Part shown: in pieces, positions 36,519-47,292 of the stretch | How the letters are laid out: the number at the start of each line of letters is the position of its first letter | How positions within the stretch are numbered: the first letter of the stretch is position 1 | Source of the DNA: Nocardia amamiensis NBRC 102102 | GTDB lineage: Bacteria; Actinomycetota; Actinomycetes; Mycobacteriales; Mycobacteriaceae | Direction: 5' to 3' | Assembly: GCF_001612745.1 (NCBI RefSeq) | Contig: NZ_BDBA01000016.1 | Coordinates: 44,385 to 108,384, forward strand | DNA: 64,000 nt | Program-made: the position numbers and the translations under genes | Notes under the pieces: model-generated | The model's input: the letters and a program-made list of their open reading frames with translations, nothing else | The model's database searches: none | Told to the model about the DNA's origin: nothing

Positions 36519-38332
36519 GAGACCGCCACCTCCTCGGCGCGCAGCGAATCGGCCGCGGACCGATGGCCCGCGATTGGGTTCACCAGTTCGTGGTCGGCGT
36601 CGACCAGGGTCGAATACGAATCACCGAGATTCACCATGCGCCGGTTGTTCGACAGCTGAAGACGATTCATATGAATCGCCTTGAAGGTCGGTGCGAACAG
36701 ATTCCATCTCCGGAACTTCTCCGCCATATCGGGATGCAGTTGCTGAAATTCGATCACGCCCCGCGCGACAATGGCCCAGAAGTCCTCGTCCGCGACCAGT
36801 CCGCGCGAATGCAGGATCAGCGCCAGGTGGCGCAGGTAATCGTCGAAGATATCCGAGAGCACACCCATATTGCGGATCTCGTCGGCCTCCTCGGTCACTG
36901 CGCGACGGCAGGTGTCCGGAATACCTTCCGGCGCCGCGAAAATGGAGACCTCTTCACCGATATCCTTGAGGATGCCGCGCACCGGCACACCGCCGTCGAA
37001 CACGAGAATCAGGTTCTCGCCGTGCGGGGAGAACTTGAACTCGTACTTGTACAGCAGATACATGATCGGCTGGAGGTAGCAGCGCAGGTACCGGACCAGC
37101 CATTCCTCGGCGGGCAGACCCGAACGACGGATGATCGCCCCGACCAGCGGATCGCCGTGGTGGTCGAGATGCAGCAGCGCGGCCATGGTGGCGAGCCGCT
37201 CGTTCTCGTCGAGCAGCGGAACCGGGCTCTCACGCCACAGCGCCGACAGCAGCTTGCGGTACTCCGAGCCCGGCTCGGTGAGGGCGTTGTAAGTGGTGCT
37301 CCGGTAGCCTATGGCCGCCACCTCGTACAGCATCTCGAAGCCGAGCGATTTCAGATATGGGTCGCCATTCACCTGGGCGCGGACCCAGTCGTTGATCGGC
37401 GGGGTGGTCCGCATGTAATCAGCGGACATGCCACGGGTGAAGCCCATGTTGACGATCGACAGCGCCGTCTTCACGTAGTGGCGGGCCGGATTCGACACAT
37501 TGAACAGGGTTCGGATGGACTGCTGCGGCTGGTACAGATCCGGTGCGTCGCCGACCTTCACGATCTTCTGCTCCGCGATATCGACCGCGTAGATGCGCGC
37601 GATCTTCTGCACCCATTGCCACGGGTGCACGGGCATGTAGTAGTAGTACGCCGGTTCGAGGCCGCGGGCGATGAGCACGGCGTCGAAACGCCCGAGCGTC
37701 TCCGCGCCGAGTTCTTCGCGCACCAGGCTGTCGTAGTCGAGCCCGGACACCGCGGCGAAATCGGTGTTCTCCCGCAGCACGGCCACCCAGGTCAGCGGGA
37801 ATCGCTCACCCGATTCGGGTGCATAGCGCTCCACATCGTCGGCACTGAAGCCGAGCCGTCCGGCATTGGCGACGATGCAGGGGTGCCCCTCGGTCATTGT
37901 CCGCTCGATGGTCTGGAAGTCCGCTTCCGCCAGCCCCACCGCCGCGATGCGCCGCGAGTCGGGACGGTTCGTGCTGATGGCCAGGGTGTTGGTGAGCTCC
38001 TCGAGGTATTCCGGCAGGGCGTGCGAGGCAATGCCGAGGGAGTTGCTGAGATCGACGATGAGGTCGATCGCATCGACGCGCAATTCCTCGCCGTCGCGTA
38101 CCCGCCGCAGCGATGATTCGTCGATGCTCCAGCTGTCCAGCAACAGGACCTCGGCGCGGAACCGGTACTCGGTACGGCCGTCGTCGGAATGGACCACGTA
38201 CACACCGGGCGACAGCTCGACGGGCTGCACGAAACGCTCATGGCAGAACTCGGACAGGATCTTCTTCGCGATCCTGGCGTTGTAGGTCTGCCAATACGAA
38301 CAACTGTGGGCCGAAGCCGCGATACTACTCAA
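36515..38332 (-). CDS. IucA/IucC-family (NIS) siderophore synthetase, type C-like
   Basis: 605 residues, full length for the family. ATP-grasp-like motifs are visible: [19 protein letters not shown] (equivalent to the EGHP..VANNGRIGF of DesD/AlcC-type enzymes), [43 protein letters not shown] and [13 protein letters not shown]. Type C enzymes join a dicarboxylate hydroxamate to an amine, as DesD does with N-hydroxy-N-succinyl-cadaverine. With the decarboxylase and N-hydroxylase this supports a ferrioxamine-like segment. It lies 12 bases after the ArCP-Cy-GNAT gene and overlaps the acylase. Confidence 0.93.
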   Translation of the reverse strand: MSSIAASAHSCSYWQTYNARIAKKILSEFCHERFVQPVELSPGVYVVHSDDGRTEYRFRAEVLLLDSWSIDESSLRRVRDGEELRVDAIDLIVDLSNSLGIASHALPEYLEELTNTLAISTNRPDSRRIAAVGLAEADFQTIERTMTEGHPCIVANAGRLGFSADDVERYAPESGERFPLTWVAVLRENTDFAAVSGLDYDSLVREELGAETLGRFDAVLIARGLEPAYYYYMPVHPWQWVQKIARIYAVDIAEQKIVKVGDAPDLYQPQQSIRTLFNVSNPARHYVKTALSIVNMGFTRGMSADYMRTTPPINDWVRAQVNGDPYLKSLGFEMLYEVAAIGYRSTTYNALTEPGSEYRKLLSALWRESPVPLLDENERLATMAALLHLDHHGDPLVGAIIRRSGLPAEEWLVRYLRCYLQPIMYLLYKYEFKFSPHGENLILVFDGGVPVRGILKDIGEEVSIFAAPEGIPDTCRRAVTEEADEIRNMGVLSDIFDDYLRHLALILHSRGLVADEDFWAIVARGVIEFQQLHPDMAEKFRRWNLFAPTFKAIHMNRLQLSNNRRMVNLGDSYSTLVDADHELVNPIAGHRSAADSLRAEEVAVS

Positions 38333-38344
38333 AACGCTGCCTTC

Positions 38345-40495
38345 TCAGGAATTGGAACGCTGATCGACGGCTGCCAGAGACCGCCCGTTGTCGGTCACCC
38401 GAATGAAATCCGCCCGGGTGCAGTAGCTGAGCCGTGCTACCTTGTCCGCCACCGGATAATCGCCGACGACCACGAATCCGACCCCGGCATTGAGCGCCTG
38501 CACATCCAGGTTGCGCACATCCGGCTCGACCACGACGCGCTGCGCGCCGAGTTCGAAGAACGCGGTCCGCATGATGTGCAGCATCACGTTCCCGGTGAAC
38601 GCCGGTAGTCGGCGATCGGTGCTGGCGACCAGCAGGTGCATGCCGATATCGCCCGGCTCGTGTGCGTACCCTGTGCCGGGTTTGGCCAGATCGCTGGTCA
38701 CGGGGTTGTACAGCTCGAAGAGAAACTGCGGTTCGTTCTCGAAGTAGCCGATGCGCATACCGAACCGCGGGTCGGGATCGGTGCCCGCCTCCCGGATCAG
38801 TTCCACCACGTCGGCCACGCTGCTGTTGAGCATGCCCCAGTACGCCGACTTCGGATGATTGAGCCAACGGTGGGCGACCACCGCATCACGCTCGATATCC
38901 ATTGGCCGGGACTCGAAGTGATACACCGGCGTGGTCATACTCTCCGGGCCGGGAGCGGGGCTGTCCCACTTCCCTTCGATCAGCAGATCGAGCAGGCGCA
39001 CGTAGTAGTCGAACATCGACCGCGCGGTTTTGGGCGCCAGGTCCGGGGTGCGTACGCCCCAGTTGACCAGCAGACCTCCCGACACCTCGACGACTTTCGC
39101 GTCGAGCACCATCTGCGGGCCCTGCGAGACGATCCAGGACGGCTCGCCCAGCACCTCGGACACCACCGGGGAGAACAACTCACCGAGCCCGAGCGCACTG
39201 GTGAACACCACCGGGGACACCATCGGTTCGCCGAACTCGCGCAGCACATCCAGGCTCCCACCGGTGCCACGGCCCGCGGCCTCGTGCATCGCCGCACGCA
39301 TGCCGTCGGCACGCTCGGCCAAGGGCCGCTCCTCGGCGAGGTCCACGTCAACGACGATCGTAGAGGTAAACGCACCGACCACCTCATCCACGCCGGCATG
39401 CACGGCATCACGATCGAACAGCGGCACCGTCAGGTGGAAGCGCCTGCTGGCCGAGAATGCGCCGACGGCCTCGGCGAACGCTGCCGCCATCGCCGCAGCG
39501 GGCGTCACCCCGCGCTTGCGGGCGCCTTCTTCCAGCCGCTGCCGGGCGGCGGCGGCGATCAGGTGGTGTAGACGCAGCGTCGCGGACGCCGCGTCGGCGC
39601 CAACCTCGTTCACCGGAAGTTCAGGCGGGCCGGGCAGTTCGGCGATCCTGGCCTTCCACCAGGCCACATCGGCTTCACGCGCGCGGCGGCGAGCCGACAG
39701 CGCCGCGAAGGTGACCCCCAGTTCCGGCAGGTCCTCGCCGAGGTAGAGCCGCGCCAGATCGTCCACGAGCACGCGGTAGCTCATGGCGTCGGCAGCGATC
39801 ATGTCCACGGCCAGGTGGACCCGTCCGCGGCCCTCCGGCAACAGGGTCAGCTCCGCGCGCAGCACGGCACCTTCTTCGATCGGCAGGCTTCGATGGGTGC
39901 CCTGTTGCCGTCGCTGTTCCAGGGTCTCGGCGACAGACGTCGGCGAATCCTGACGCAGGTCGTGCACGGCGACCACGTCCGCATGAGCGGTGCCGATGAC
40001 CTGGGTGCCGTCATGCAGAGGGCGAACGCGCAACATCGGATGGCGCTCCAGCAATGCGCCGACCGCAACACTGAAACGCTCCGGATCCATTGCGGGGCCG
40101 TCGAATTCGACGTACAGATGTGCTGCGCCGCCGCCCAGTGCGTGATCGCGCGAACGGCCGGTCCAGTACGCGTGCTGGGTGGTCGCGAGCGGGAAGGCGG
40201 CTGCCAGATCCGTGTCGTCGAAATCAAAAGTGGCGGAATCGCTTTCGCCCATCTGACATTCGGCGAGCAATGCCGCCCAGGCGTCGATCGTCGGATCGGC
40301 CGACAACCGCGCCAGATCGACGTCGTAGCCGAGCCGGCGCCACCGGCCCACCAGCCGCATCATCCGAACGGAGTCGATGCCCTGCTCGATCAGGTTGCCA
40401 CCACGATTGATCTCGTCGGCGGAGATCTCGAGCAGCGAAGCGATCTGCACTCGGAGATCGATCTCCGTACCCAGCTCTGGACGAGCAACCACCAT
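38345..40495 (-). CDS. ArCP-Cy protein fused to an IucB/MbtK-type GNAT acyltransferase
   Basis: 716 residues. Residues 1-85 form an aryl-carrier-type domain ([20 protein letters not shown], Ser near 39). About 95-525 is a heterocyclisation domain whose DMIAADAMS motif near 230 is intact. About 535-710 ([78 protein letters not shown]) is a GNAT domain like those that acylate N-hydroxy-amines. There is no adenylation or downstream PCP domain. The first gene of its operon, behind an iron box and a large inverted repeat. The carrier/Cy part presumably works with the 24943-28428 NRPS, and the GNAT part with the N-hydroxylase product. Confidence 0.85.
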   Translation of the reverse strand: MVVARPELGTEIDLRVQIASLLEISADEINRGGNLIEQGIDSVRMMRLVGRWRRLGYDVDLARLSADPTIDAWAALLAECQMGESDSATFDFDDTDLAAAFPLATTQHAYWTGRSRDHALGGGAAHLYVEFDGPAMDPERFSVAVGALLERHPMLRVRPLHDGTQVIGTAHADVVAVHDLRQDSPTSVAETLEQRRQQGTHRSLPIEEGAVLRAELTLLPEGRGRVHLAVDMIAADAMSYRVLVDDLARLYLGEDLPELGVTFAALSARRRAREADVAWWKARIAELPGPPELPVNEVGADAASATLRLHHLIAAAARQRLEEGARKRGVTPAAAMAAAFAEAVGAFSASRRFHLTVPLFDRDAVHAGVDEVVGAFTSTIVVDVDLAEERPLAERADGMRAAMHEAAGRGTGGSLDVLREFGEPMVSPVVFTSALGLGELFSPVVSEVLGEPSWIVSQGPQMVLDAKVVEVSGGLLVNWGVRTPDLAPKTARSMFDYYVRLLDLLIEGKWDSPAPGPESMTTPVYHFESRPMDIERDAVVAHRWLNHPKSAYWGMLNSSVADVVELIREAGTDPDPRFGMRIGYFENEPQFLFELYNPVTSDLAKPGTGYAHEPGDIGMHLLVASTDRRLPAFTGNVMLHIMRTAFFELGAQRVVVEPDVRNLDVQALNAGVGFVVVGDYPVADKVARLSYCTRADFIRVTDNGRSLAAVDQRSNS

Positions 40496-40528
40496 CAGAA
40501 CGCCTCTCGCAGATCAAGAACTACGCCC

Positions 40529-40564
40529 AGTTAGTGCACCCTAAAAAATTAGGGTGCACTAACT
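40529..40564. promoter_or_regulatory. Perfect 16-bp inverted repeat upstream of the ArCP-Cy-GNAT gene
   Basis: AGTTAGTGCACCCTAA (40529-40544) and TTAGGGTGCACTAACT (40549-40564) are exact reverse complements separated by AAAA. The position, 34 bases before the start codon, suits a 5'-UTR hairpin or a paired operator. Each arm also contains GTGCAC and a TTAG-N6-CTAA quasi-dyad like a short iron-box relative. Confidence 0.6.
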
Positions 40565-40600
40565 AGCCATCCGAGCATAGCTAATCATGACCCGCGCAAG

Positions 40601-40619
40601 CAAGCTTAGGCTAAGCTAA
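40601..40619. promoter_or_regulatory. IdeR/DtxR iron box of the siderophore biosynthesis operon
   Basis: The 19-mer ending CTTAGGCTAAGCTAA matches 15 of 19 positions of TTAGGTTAGSCTAACCTAA, including a strong 13 of 15 right part. It lies 106 bases upstream of the ArCP-Cy-GNAT start, with the inverted repeat between. The likely iron-responsive switch for the run of genes from 40495 to 28538. Confidence 0.7.
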
Positions 40620-40716
40620 TCACCTGGCCAGGGTCCACTGCCGGAGAACTCCCGAAACGCGAAAACGGGGACACTCGGGCGAATTTCCCCGCCGCTCAGG
40701 CAAATGTCCCCGTCGC

Positions 40717-42480
40717 TCAGTTGGTGCTCACCGGTGCCGAATTCGAGGTGATCCGCCATTCGGCGGCGTCGTGTTGATGCGCCCAGAACTCGGCGAACCG
40801 GCCGTGCGCGGTCAGCAACTCCTCGACCGTTCCGTCCTCCACGATGCGGCCTTCCTCGAGGAAGAGCACACGATCGGCGCCCGCGATGGTGGACAGCCGG
40901 TGGGTCACCACCACCCGGGTACGGTGCTGCGGATCGTCGGTGATCGCGGTGACCACTGCAGCCTCGTTCTCCGCATCCAGCGCGCTCGTACCCTCGTCCA
41001 CGAGCAGCACCGACGACGGCTTGAGCAGTGCCCTGGCGATCGAAACCCGTTGGCGTTCACCGCCGGACAGCGCGGTGCCCGCGTCCCCCACCAATGTGTC
41101 GAGCCCGTCGGGCAGTCGGCTCGCGAACTCCTCGACCCGCGACAGCCGCAATGCCGAGGCCAGTTCTTCCTCGGTTGCTGCAGGGTTACCCGCGAGCACA
41201 TTCTCCCGGATGGTGCCCGCGAACAGGTACGGCTGCTGGAACACCATGCTGGTCACCACCGGACGCTGTACCGGATCGAGCGCGCTGCGATCGATCCCAC
41301 CGACCAGGACTCGGCCCGCCGTTGGCTTCTCCAGCCCGGCAACCAGGCTGAGCAGAGTGCTCTTGCCGGAGCCGGACGGCCCGACCACGGCGGTGACCTC
41401 ACCGGAGCGGAACTCGATGTCGAATCCGTCGAGAACAGGCGGCGCGTCGTGCCCGTAATCGAATGACACCCCGCGCAGTTCGATTCCCGCTTCACCTGCC
41501 GCGGACTGCGGCTCGGCGACCGCTTCGGCAGCAGGCTCGGGCGCGTCGATGACGGCGCGAATATCGCGCAGGATACCCCGGCTGGTCTCCAGGGCGGGCG
41601 CCAGATCGGCGAGTGCGCCGAACGGCTCCAGGAACCGGACAACCACGACGATCAATGCCACCGCCTCGGGCACACCGATGGTGCCGTTCACCGCCAGCCA
41701 GGCAGTGGTGCCCGCGAGCAGCACCAGCGCGATCTGGCTGGCGACACTGAACAGGATCTGACCGGGAATGTTCAGCAGCAGCAGCCGAGTCGTCGCGCCG
41801 TGCTGCGCGGCGAGCGCAGCGCCGGCCTGGCTGCGTGCGAGTTCCACCCGGCGGGCGGCTCGCAGCGCGGCCTGGGTGCGGGCGAACTCGAGAATGCGCG
41901 CGGTGAGCGCACTGTTGGCATCCTTGGCCACCTCGTCGGCCCGGCGGGTGATCCGCCCACTCGCCCACAGCGCTCCGAGTAGCAGCGGGACGACCAGCAA
42001 CGAGGCCGCGCCGAGCTGCCAGGCGACGGGCACCAACCCGATGCCGATCGCGAAGGGCAGCAGTACCGACTGCACCAGCGGCGCCACCTGATAGCCGAGC
42101 AGTCCGACCAGGTCGGGGCCGGTGCTGGCAATGGCTCGGCGGGTAGCGGCCGAGTTCTCTTCGTCGAACCAGCGCAGCGGGATGCGAGCGACCTGTGCGG
42201 AAACGTCGCTCTGCGCGTGGTCGAGGATGGTGAAGCCGAGGTCGAAGCCGACGCGCGAGGCGATGGAGTCCACGATCCAGCCCGCGGCAACCGCGACGGT
42301 CAGCGCGCCGACCACAGGCCATGCCTCGGCGGGATCGTCGCCGAACAATGCGGCGACGAGCGGGACGATCAGCACCACGCCGATCGCACGTAGGATGGTT
42401 GAGACGACGATCAGCGCGAGGTGCACGCCGAAGCGGCCACGACGCTTCGGGGGAAGCAGACTCAGCAGGGTGCGCGTCAT
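40717..42480 (-). CDS. irtB: IrtB-like ABC transporter (membrane and ATPase domains fused)
   Basis: 587 residues from ATG 42478-42480, overlapping the IrtA-like gene by 4 bases (ATGA). An N-terminal exporter-type six-helix domain ([28 protein letters not shown]) is followed by the ATPase: Walker [10 protein letters not shown], signature LSGGERQR, Walker [11 protein letters not shown]-loop VTHRLST. In mycobacteria IrtA and IrtB form a heterodimer that imports iron-siderophores despite an exporter fold. The glutamate after Walker B is kept. The larger open frame upstream is a shadow of the neighbour. Confidence 0.88.
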   Translation of the reverse strand: MTRTLLSLLPPKRRGRFGVHLALIVVSTILRAIGVVLIVPLVAALFGDDPAEAWPVVGALTVAVAAGWIVDSIASRVGFDLGFTILDHAQSDVSAQVARIPLRWFDEENSAATRRAIASTGPDLVGLLGYQVAPLVQSVLLPFAIGIGLVPVAWQLGAASLLVVPLLLGALWASGRITRRADEVAKDANSALTARILEFARTQAALRAARRVELARSQAGAALAAQHGATTRLLLLNIPGQILFSVASQIALVLLAGTTAWLAVNGTIGVPEAVALIVVVVRFLEPFGALADLAPALETSRGILRDIRAVIDAPEPAAEAVAEPQSAAGEAGIELRGVSFDYGHDAPPVLDGFDIEFRSGEVTAVVGPSGSGKSTLLSLVAGLEKPTAGRVLVGGIDRSALDPVQRPVVTSMVFQQPYLFAGTIRENVLAGNPAATEEELASALRLSRVEEFASRLPDGLDTLVGDAGTALSGGERQRVSIARALLKPSSVLLVDEGTSALDAENEAAVVTAITDDPQHRTRVVVTHRLSTIAGADRVLFLEEGRIVEDGTVEELLTAHGRFAEFWAHQHDAAEWRITSNSAPVSTN

Positions 42481-45128
42481 CGGGCGTTCTCCTTCAGATC
42501 GGCGGCGAGAGCGCCTGCCTCCCACAGTTGACGGTAGCGGCCATCGGCGGTGAGCAGTTCGGGATGGGTACCCGACTCGACTACCCGACCGCCCTCGAGC
42601 ACTACGATGCGGTCGGCGCCGGTGATAGTGCGCAGACGATGGGCGATCACCACCACGGTGCGCCCGACGGTCAGGCGGTTGATGGCCTGCTGCACCAGAT
42701 ACTCCGACTCCGGGTCTGCGAATGCGGTGGCCTCGTCCAGGATCAGCACCGGGGTATCTGCGAGCAGTGCCCTGGCGATGGTGATGCGCTGACGCTCGCC
42801 GCCCGAGAGTGCGGCATCGGCGCCGAGCACCGTGTCGTAGCCCTGTGGAAGGCGCAGGATTCGCTCGTGGATCTGCGCGTCGCGGGCCGCCTGCCGCACT
42901 GCCTCGTCGGTGGCGTCCGGCACTGCGAGGGCGATGTTCTCCCGCACCGTACCGTGCACCAGCTGCGCGTCTTGGAAGACGAATCCGACGTGCTGGTACA
43001 GCTCGTCCGGGGCGAGGGTGGCGATATCGCGGCCACCCACCCGGATACTGCCCCTGTCGAGATCGTGGAAGCGCGCTAGCAACGCGGCCAGCGTCGATTT
43101 GCCCGCACCCGACGGCCCGACCAGGGCGGTCACAGTGCCGGGCTCGAGGGTCAGGGAAACAGCGTCCACAACGGGCACACCGGGGCGGTATCCGAATGTC
43201 ACCTCGTCGAGCACGACCCGGCCCGCGGGTTCGGCCGATCCCGCACCGGCGGCTCGCACGCCGAGGTCGGCCTCGTCCAGCGTGAGCTGGATGTTGCGCG
43301 CGGCGATGCGGCCTTCCTTCAGCCCGGCCAGGCCGTAGCCGATGCTGAGCAGCCGGGAGCCGAATGTGGTGCCGAGGAACAGGAACGGCAACAGATTCAC
43401 CGGATCGAGGCGATCGGTTGCCACCAACGCGGTACCGACGACCAGGATCAGCCACAGGAAGGTGACGGGCCGGGTGACGATGTCCATCATGGCCTTCTTG
43501 CCGACGAACGGACGCTGCCAGGTGTCGAGGAACCGGATGTAATCGTCGAGGCTGCGCCGGAACGGCGAGGCCGCCGTGCCGCCGAAGATCCGGATGACCA
43601 GCTGACCGTCGAGGTAGGAGGTGGCCTCGCCGTTCATCCGCTCAGCCCAGCGCTGCGCCTGCACGATCTTGATGCGCGACTGCGCCACCATCGAGAACAT
43701 GATGAAGACGTAGACGAGCACCGGCACCAGCAGCACCAGTCCCAACCGCCAGTCCACCCACAGCAGGTAGCCGAGCACCACCAGCGGTGCGACGACAGCG
43801 GCCACCGCATCGATGACGGCGTGCGTCACCAGATAGTGCAGCGACAGCGTGTCATTGGTGATCAGCTTGTTGACCTGCCCGGAGCTGCGCCCGGTGAACC
43901 AGCCCAGCGGCAACCGGGCAAGTTTGGTCAGCAGGCGTCCGCGCAGGTCGCGGCCGAACCGCGCGTCGACGCTGTGCAACCACAATTGCAGCGCCAGTTC
44001 GAGCAGGGCGCCGAGGCCCAGCAGCACCAGCACCCACACACCCAGTGCCCACAGAGTGGACTCATCGCTGCCCTCGAGCAGGTTGCGCGCCAGCTCCACC
44101 AGCAGCACGTACGGCGCCAGCTGAACCAGCGTGATGAGGAACTGGAGCACGCCCGCGATGTAAAGCTTCGGGCGTAACTCGGCGAACAGTCTGCTCGCCG
44201 CCTGCGAACGCCAGGTGCCCGTTAGCGCCGTGGTCGCCGGGGCGGAGTCGGCGGCCGCGACAGCAGGCTCGGGTGCCGACGCGGCTTCCGGTGCTGCTTC
44301 GGCGGCAGCCGACGCAACCGCGGCCGTGGTCTCGGTGGCCGAGGCGGGCACGAGGTCGGTGGTCTGCGCGGCCTCGATTTCGGCGCCGTCGCGCTGCTTG
44401 CCCATGGCACGCCCGTGCACCCAGTAGGCCTGGGTGTAGACGTCGGTCTTCGGGAAACCGAATTCCTTCAGCCGGGCACGGATGTGTTTGAGCGCCTTGG
44501 ACTCCGGACCGGCCCACGCGTACCAATTCGACCAGTCGCGCGCCGCGAGGGCGGCGGAAAGAGCCTCTTCGGACGTGCGCGGCACCCAGTACACCTGTGC
44601 GCGCGGGTGCGGGGTCAGCGGGATGAGCAGATCGTCGTCGTGATGCTGCTCGAGATACACCTCGACCGGTATCTGCGGCGGCACGGCGGCGAGGATGGAG
44701 TTGACGGCGGGGATCGATGCGGAATCGCCGATCAGCAGGTAACCGGCCTGATCCTCGGCGACCGAAAAGCCCTTCGATCCGAACGAGGTGACCTCGATGG
44801 TCTCGCCACTCTGAACAGTGGTCGCCCACGCCGATGCAGGCCCGGCGGGTTCGTGCAGGACGAAATCGATTGCGAAGCGCCCGGATTCCTGATCTGCCTC
44901 GGCGATGGTATAGCCGCGCTGGAACTCGGTCTCCGAGCCTGCCGGGTCGGGGAACCAGATGCGTAACCAGGCGGTGGGTTCGAGGTCGATCTCATCGAAC
45001 AGCGAGGGGGCGCTGAGCCACACCCGCCGCATCCGTGGTGTCGTCTGTTCGGTGCTCAGCACCGTCGCGTTGTGGTACTGAACGCCGAACGCATTCAAGA
45101 CCACGGCCGAGAATCCTCTGCGCGCCAT
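42477..45128 (-). CDS. irtA: IrtA-like ABC transporter with N-terminal siderophore-interacting FAD domain
   Basis: 883 residues. Residues 1-about 250 form a siderophore-interacting (SIP/ViuB) flavin reductase domain: [66 protein letters not shown] and [17 protein letters not shown] long Ala-rich linker (about 265-310) leads to an exporter-type membrane domain and an ATPase with [17 protein letters not shown] and LILDEATA. This fusion is diagnostic of IrtA, which reduces and releases iron from imported siderophore on the cytoplasmic side. A candidate iron box lies 243 bases upstream. Confidence 0.93.
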   Translation of the reverse strand: MARRGFSAVVLNAFGVQYHNATVLSTEQTTPRMRRVWLSAPSLFDEIDLEPTAWLRIWFPDPAGSETEFQRGYTIAEADQESGRFAIDFVLHEPAGPASAWATTVQSGETIEVTSFGSKGFSVAEDQAGYLLIGDSASIPAVNSILAAVPPQIPVEVYLEQHHDDDLLIPLTPHPRAQVYWVPRTSEEALSAALAARDWSNWYAWAGPESKALKHIRARLKEFGFPKTDVYTQAYWVHGRAMGKQRDGAEIEAAQTTDLVPASATETTAAVASAAAEAAPEAASAPEPAVAAADSAPATTALTGTWRSQAASRLFAELRPKLYIAGVLQFLITLVQLAPYVLLVELARNLLEGSDESTLWALGVWVLVLLGLGALLELALQLWLHSVDARFGRDLRGRLLTKLARLPLGWFTGRSSGQVNKLITNDTLSLHYLVTHAVIDAVAAVVAPLVVLGYLLWVDWRLGLVLLVPVLVYVFIMFSMVAQSRIKIVQAQRWAERMNGEATSYLDGQLVIRIFGGTAASPFRRSLDDYIRFLDTWQRPFVGKKAMMDIVTRPVTFLWLILVVGTALVATDRLDPVNLLPFLFLGTTFGSRLLSIGYGLAGLKEGRIAARNIQLTLDEADLGVRAAGAGSAEPAGRVVLDEVTFGYRPGVPVVDAVSLTLEPGTVTALVGPSGAGKSTLAALLARFHDLDRGSIRVGGRDIATLAPDELYQHVGFVFQDAQLVHGTVRENIALAVPDATDEAVRQAARDAQIHERILRLPQGYDTVLGADAALSGGERQRITIARALLADTPVLILDEATAFADPESEYLVQQAINRLTVGRTVVVIAHRLRTITGADRIVVLEGGRVVESGTHPELLTADGRYRQLWEAGALAADLKENAR

Positions 45129-45659
45129 GTATTACCTGTCCTCCATCCGGTATGCCGCAAGTAGCCGACCCGGCACCGCATCGACAGAGCATTCGGGTGT
45201 GGCGGTGGTGACGAGCCCGCTCATCGCGTCCGCAGCCGGTCGGATCGGCCGCGTGCCATTGATCGGCAGTCCACGGCGACACGCGAGACGACTTGATTGC
45301 CGGTGCGGGCAACGTTGACCTGAAGCGCGCCTTGCCATCCCATCTCCGATTCAGTGTCACCGTTGCAAACTTTGGTTAGCCTACACATACCAGATTCGAT
45401 TGACCAGGACGTCGAGAGTCCGCTCACCAGGCACCGACCAGACAAACCACGGCCAATCAGGCAACAATCTCGTTCGAAGTAACCGCGAGGTGGTGGCCAT
45501 CCTGCGCCCACCTGCGCCCGGTGCCGCGCCGGTCACGCCGGCCGACAACCCGTGCTCCCGTAAAGCGCACGCGCCGCGGGCGGTCTTCGCCGACGCGCCC
45601 TGTGCTGAACTTCCCGGGTTCGATCATTCGCGCGGACAGGCAGGATGAACCGCGGATGG
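45129..45659. other. Intergenic region before irtA-like gene, with candidate iron box
   Basis: About 530 bases without a convincing gene on either strand. TTTGGTTAGCCTACACATA at 45371-45389 matches 14 of 19 positions of the IdeR consensus, with an unbroken GGTTAGCCTA core, and probably controls the irtA/irtB pair. No other structure was recognised. Short frames here lack coding character. Confidence 0.5.
45371..45389. promoter_or_regulatory. Candidate IdeR iron box of the irtA/irtB-like operon
   Basis: The left half and centre of TTAGGTTAGSCTAACCTAA are well matched (GGTTAGCCTA), while the right half is degenerate (CACATA). It is placed 243 bases upstream of the start codon, which implies a long leader or an unrecognised closer start. 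Confidence 0.5.
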
Positions 45660-45688
45660 CTGGGTACACCCGGCTCGGATGTACCCAG
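45660..45688 (-). terminator. Hairpin after the siderophore-binding protein gene
   Basis: CTGGGTACA and TGTACCCAG form a perfect 9-bp stem with an 11-base loop, 12 bases beyond the stop of the binding-protein gene in its direction of transcription. Confidence 0.6.
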
Positions 45689-45699
45689 TCGATCGCGGC

Positions 45700-46689
45700 T
45701 TACTTTCCGACCGCGGCGAAGGTCGGGTTGAGCCGTTCGAGCACATAGGGCACCGACAGCGCGGTCGGGGTGTTGATCGCACTGATGGTCAGGGTGTCGA
45801 GGAAGGTCATACCGCCCGACTTCACCGATGGCAGAGCGTTGTAGCCCGGGAGTTCCTTGAACTTCTGCTCGAACCCGGGCATGGCGCCGCACATCAGGAT
45901 GTCGGAGGTCAGCTCGCTCAGCCGCTCCGGCGACAGCGCCAGCCGACCGCCCGCGGGTGCCTCGGCCACGATGTTCTGCGGCATGCTCAGGCCGAGGTCG
46001 TAGAACAGCTTCGCCGAACCGTCTTTGGGATCGGCCAGCACCATGAGCTGCGACGAACCGGTCAGCATGCAGGTCAAGAAGGTTTTAGCGGTCAGGTTCG
46101 GGTACGCGGCGGAGACATCTTTGATCTTGGTTTCGACATCGGCGATCACCTTGGTCGCTTCGTCCTCCTTGTGCAGCACCTTGCCGAGCGCGGTCACCTG
46201 ATCGGTCCACCGATCGACCTGCGCCCCCTCGGTGACGGGGCCGATCGTCGGCGCGAGCTTGGACAGCTTGTCGTACATCGCCCGGTCCACCAGGAAGGCG
46301 GGCACCAGGATCAGATCCGGATCGAGGGCGGCGATCTGCTCAGCCATATCGGAGCCCTGCTTCAGCACCGTGGCTTTCGACAGCGAGTCCGGCTCCCACG
46401 GGACCTTCTGCCCGCCCGCCATCACCGAGACATTGTCGGCGTAACCGACCGGCGTGACGCCGAGTGACAAGGTGGCATCGAGCCACTGGTTGCCGATCGC
46501 GACCACACGCTCCGGCGTGCCTTCGACCGTCGTCTCACCGAGGCCGTGCTTAATGGTGACGCCCTCGCCACCGTCGCTCCCGGAGTCGGAGCCGCAGGCC
46601 GCCACCGACACGGCGAGCGCCGTGGCTACCGCAGCTAATCCCAACCGCGCGAGCACACCACGCCGCGCTGCCGTTCGTGCCAGCTTCAT
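45700..46689 (-). CDS. Iron-siderophore ABC transporter substrate-binding lipoprotein (FecB/FepB family)
   Basis: 329 residues. The signal peptide ends in SVAACGSD, a lipobox, so the mature protein is lipid-anchored outside the membrane. The class III binding-protein signature is present: ERVVAIGNQWLDATLSLGVTPVGYAD, LDPDLILVP and YPNLTAKTFLTCM. It captures ferric siderophore for uptake. No permease of the FecCD type adjoins it, so it may serve the IrtAB-like pair or a permease elsewhere. The iron box 43 bases upstream supports the assignment. Confidence 0.9.
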   Translation of the reverse strand: MKLARTAARRGVLARLGLAAVATALAVSVAACGSDSGSDGGEGVTIKHGLGETTVEGTPERVVAIGNQWLDATLSLGVTPVGYADNVSVMAGGQKVPWEPDSLSKATVLKQGSDMAEQIAALDPDLILVPAFLVDRAMYDKLSKLAPTIGPVTEGAQVDRWTDQVTALGKVLHKEDEATKVIADVETKIKDVSAAYPNLTAKTFLTCMLTGSSQLMVLADPKDGSAKLFYDLGLSMPQNIVAEAPAGGRLALSPERLSELTSDILMCGAMPGFEQKFKELPGYNALPSVKSGGMTFLDTLTISAINTPTALSVPYVLERLNPTFAAVGK

Positions 46690-46731
46690 TCCGTAACTCC
46701 TTGCAGTTCGACTCCGACCACTCGGCCGACT

Positions 46732-46750
46732 GTAGGTAAGCCTAAGCTAA
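46732..46750. promoter_or_regulatory. IdeR/DtxR iron box of the binding-protein gene
   Basis: GTAGGTAAGCCTAAGCTAA matches 16 of 19 positions of TTAGGTTAGSCTAACCTAA and lies 43 bases upstream of the start codon of the FecB-like lipoprotein gene. Confidence 0.8.
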
Positions 46751-46807
46751 TGCGAATGCGAGGCGCCCGTCGACGGTCCAGTGGGCCGTGTGCGCGCCTG
46801 GCAGCTG

Positions 46808-47110
46808 TCACGCAGCGGGCCGCGCGGCTGCACCGAGGTAGCCGGGCACCCGGTAGGCGAAGGTGGCGACCGAAGCCGACGCCAGCTCCCGCAAACGTGC
46901 GGAAAGTCCTGGGGCCCAATCGATCCCGGTGACATCCCTCCGGTGCACAGTGGACAGCTCCGCGATATCGGCCGCGGCGAGCTGGACGAGCAGCTGCGCC
47001 GGTACGCAGAGCCGATAACCGCCGAGATGTATTCCGGTCGGAGCCGGTCGCGGGCGCGCGACCAGCACCGCGATTCGCGACGGCTTATCCGAACCAGCCC
47101 CTCGGCTCAC
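46808..47110 (-). CDS. Hypothetical protein, about 100 residues
   Basis: The frame has actinobacterial codon bias and a protein-like composition (PTGIHLGGYRLCVPAQLLVQL, then GIDWAPGLSARLRELASASVATFAYRVPGYLG), but I do not recognise the family. It starts at a GTG without an obvious ribosome site. An overlapping plus-strand frame of similar length looks like a shadow. It lies between the iron-regulated binding-protein promoter and small plus-strand genes. Confidence 0.4.
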   Translation of the reverse strand: MSRGAGSDKPSRIAVLVARPRPAPTGIHLGGYRLCVPAQLLVQLAAADIAELSTVHRRDVTGIDWAPGLSARLRELASASVATFAYRVPGYLGAAARPAA

Positions 47111-47292
47111 CGGCTGTTGTCCTGCACGACTTATTTCGTCAATGTACGAAAACTATTGAAGAGCCGAGGTTTTCGAGCTATCGACCGATTGAGGAAACCT
47201 CCGTGAACGGCGACGCATCCTGGTCCGATAGCTCATGCACATCGCTAACTTCGACGGAAAGCAAACCAATTGACCACATAGGAGTACCGAAT

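Noticed and set aside
40717..43455. Extended 912-residue version of the IrtB-like protein
   Set aside because: The upstream about 325 residues are an out-of-frame reading of the IrtA-like ATPase. The ATG at 42478-42480, with ATGA coupling, gives a normal 587-residue protein.
46781..47206. A 141-codon plus-strand frame opposite the 46808-47110 gene
   Set aside because: Arg/Ser-rich composition, no ribosome site, and it spans the promoter side of the next gene. Treated as a shadow.
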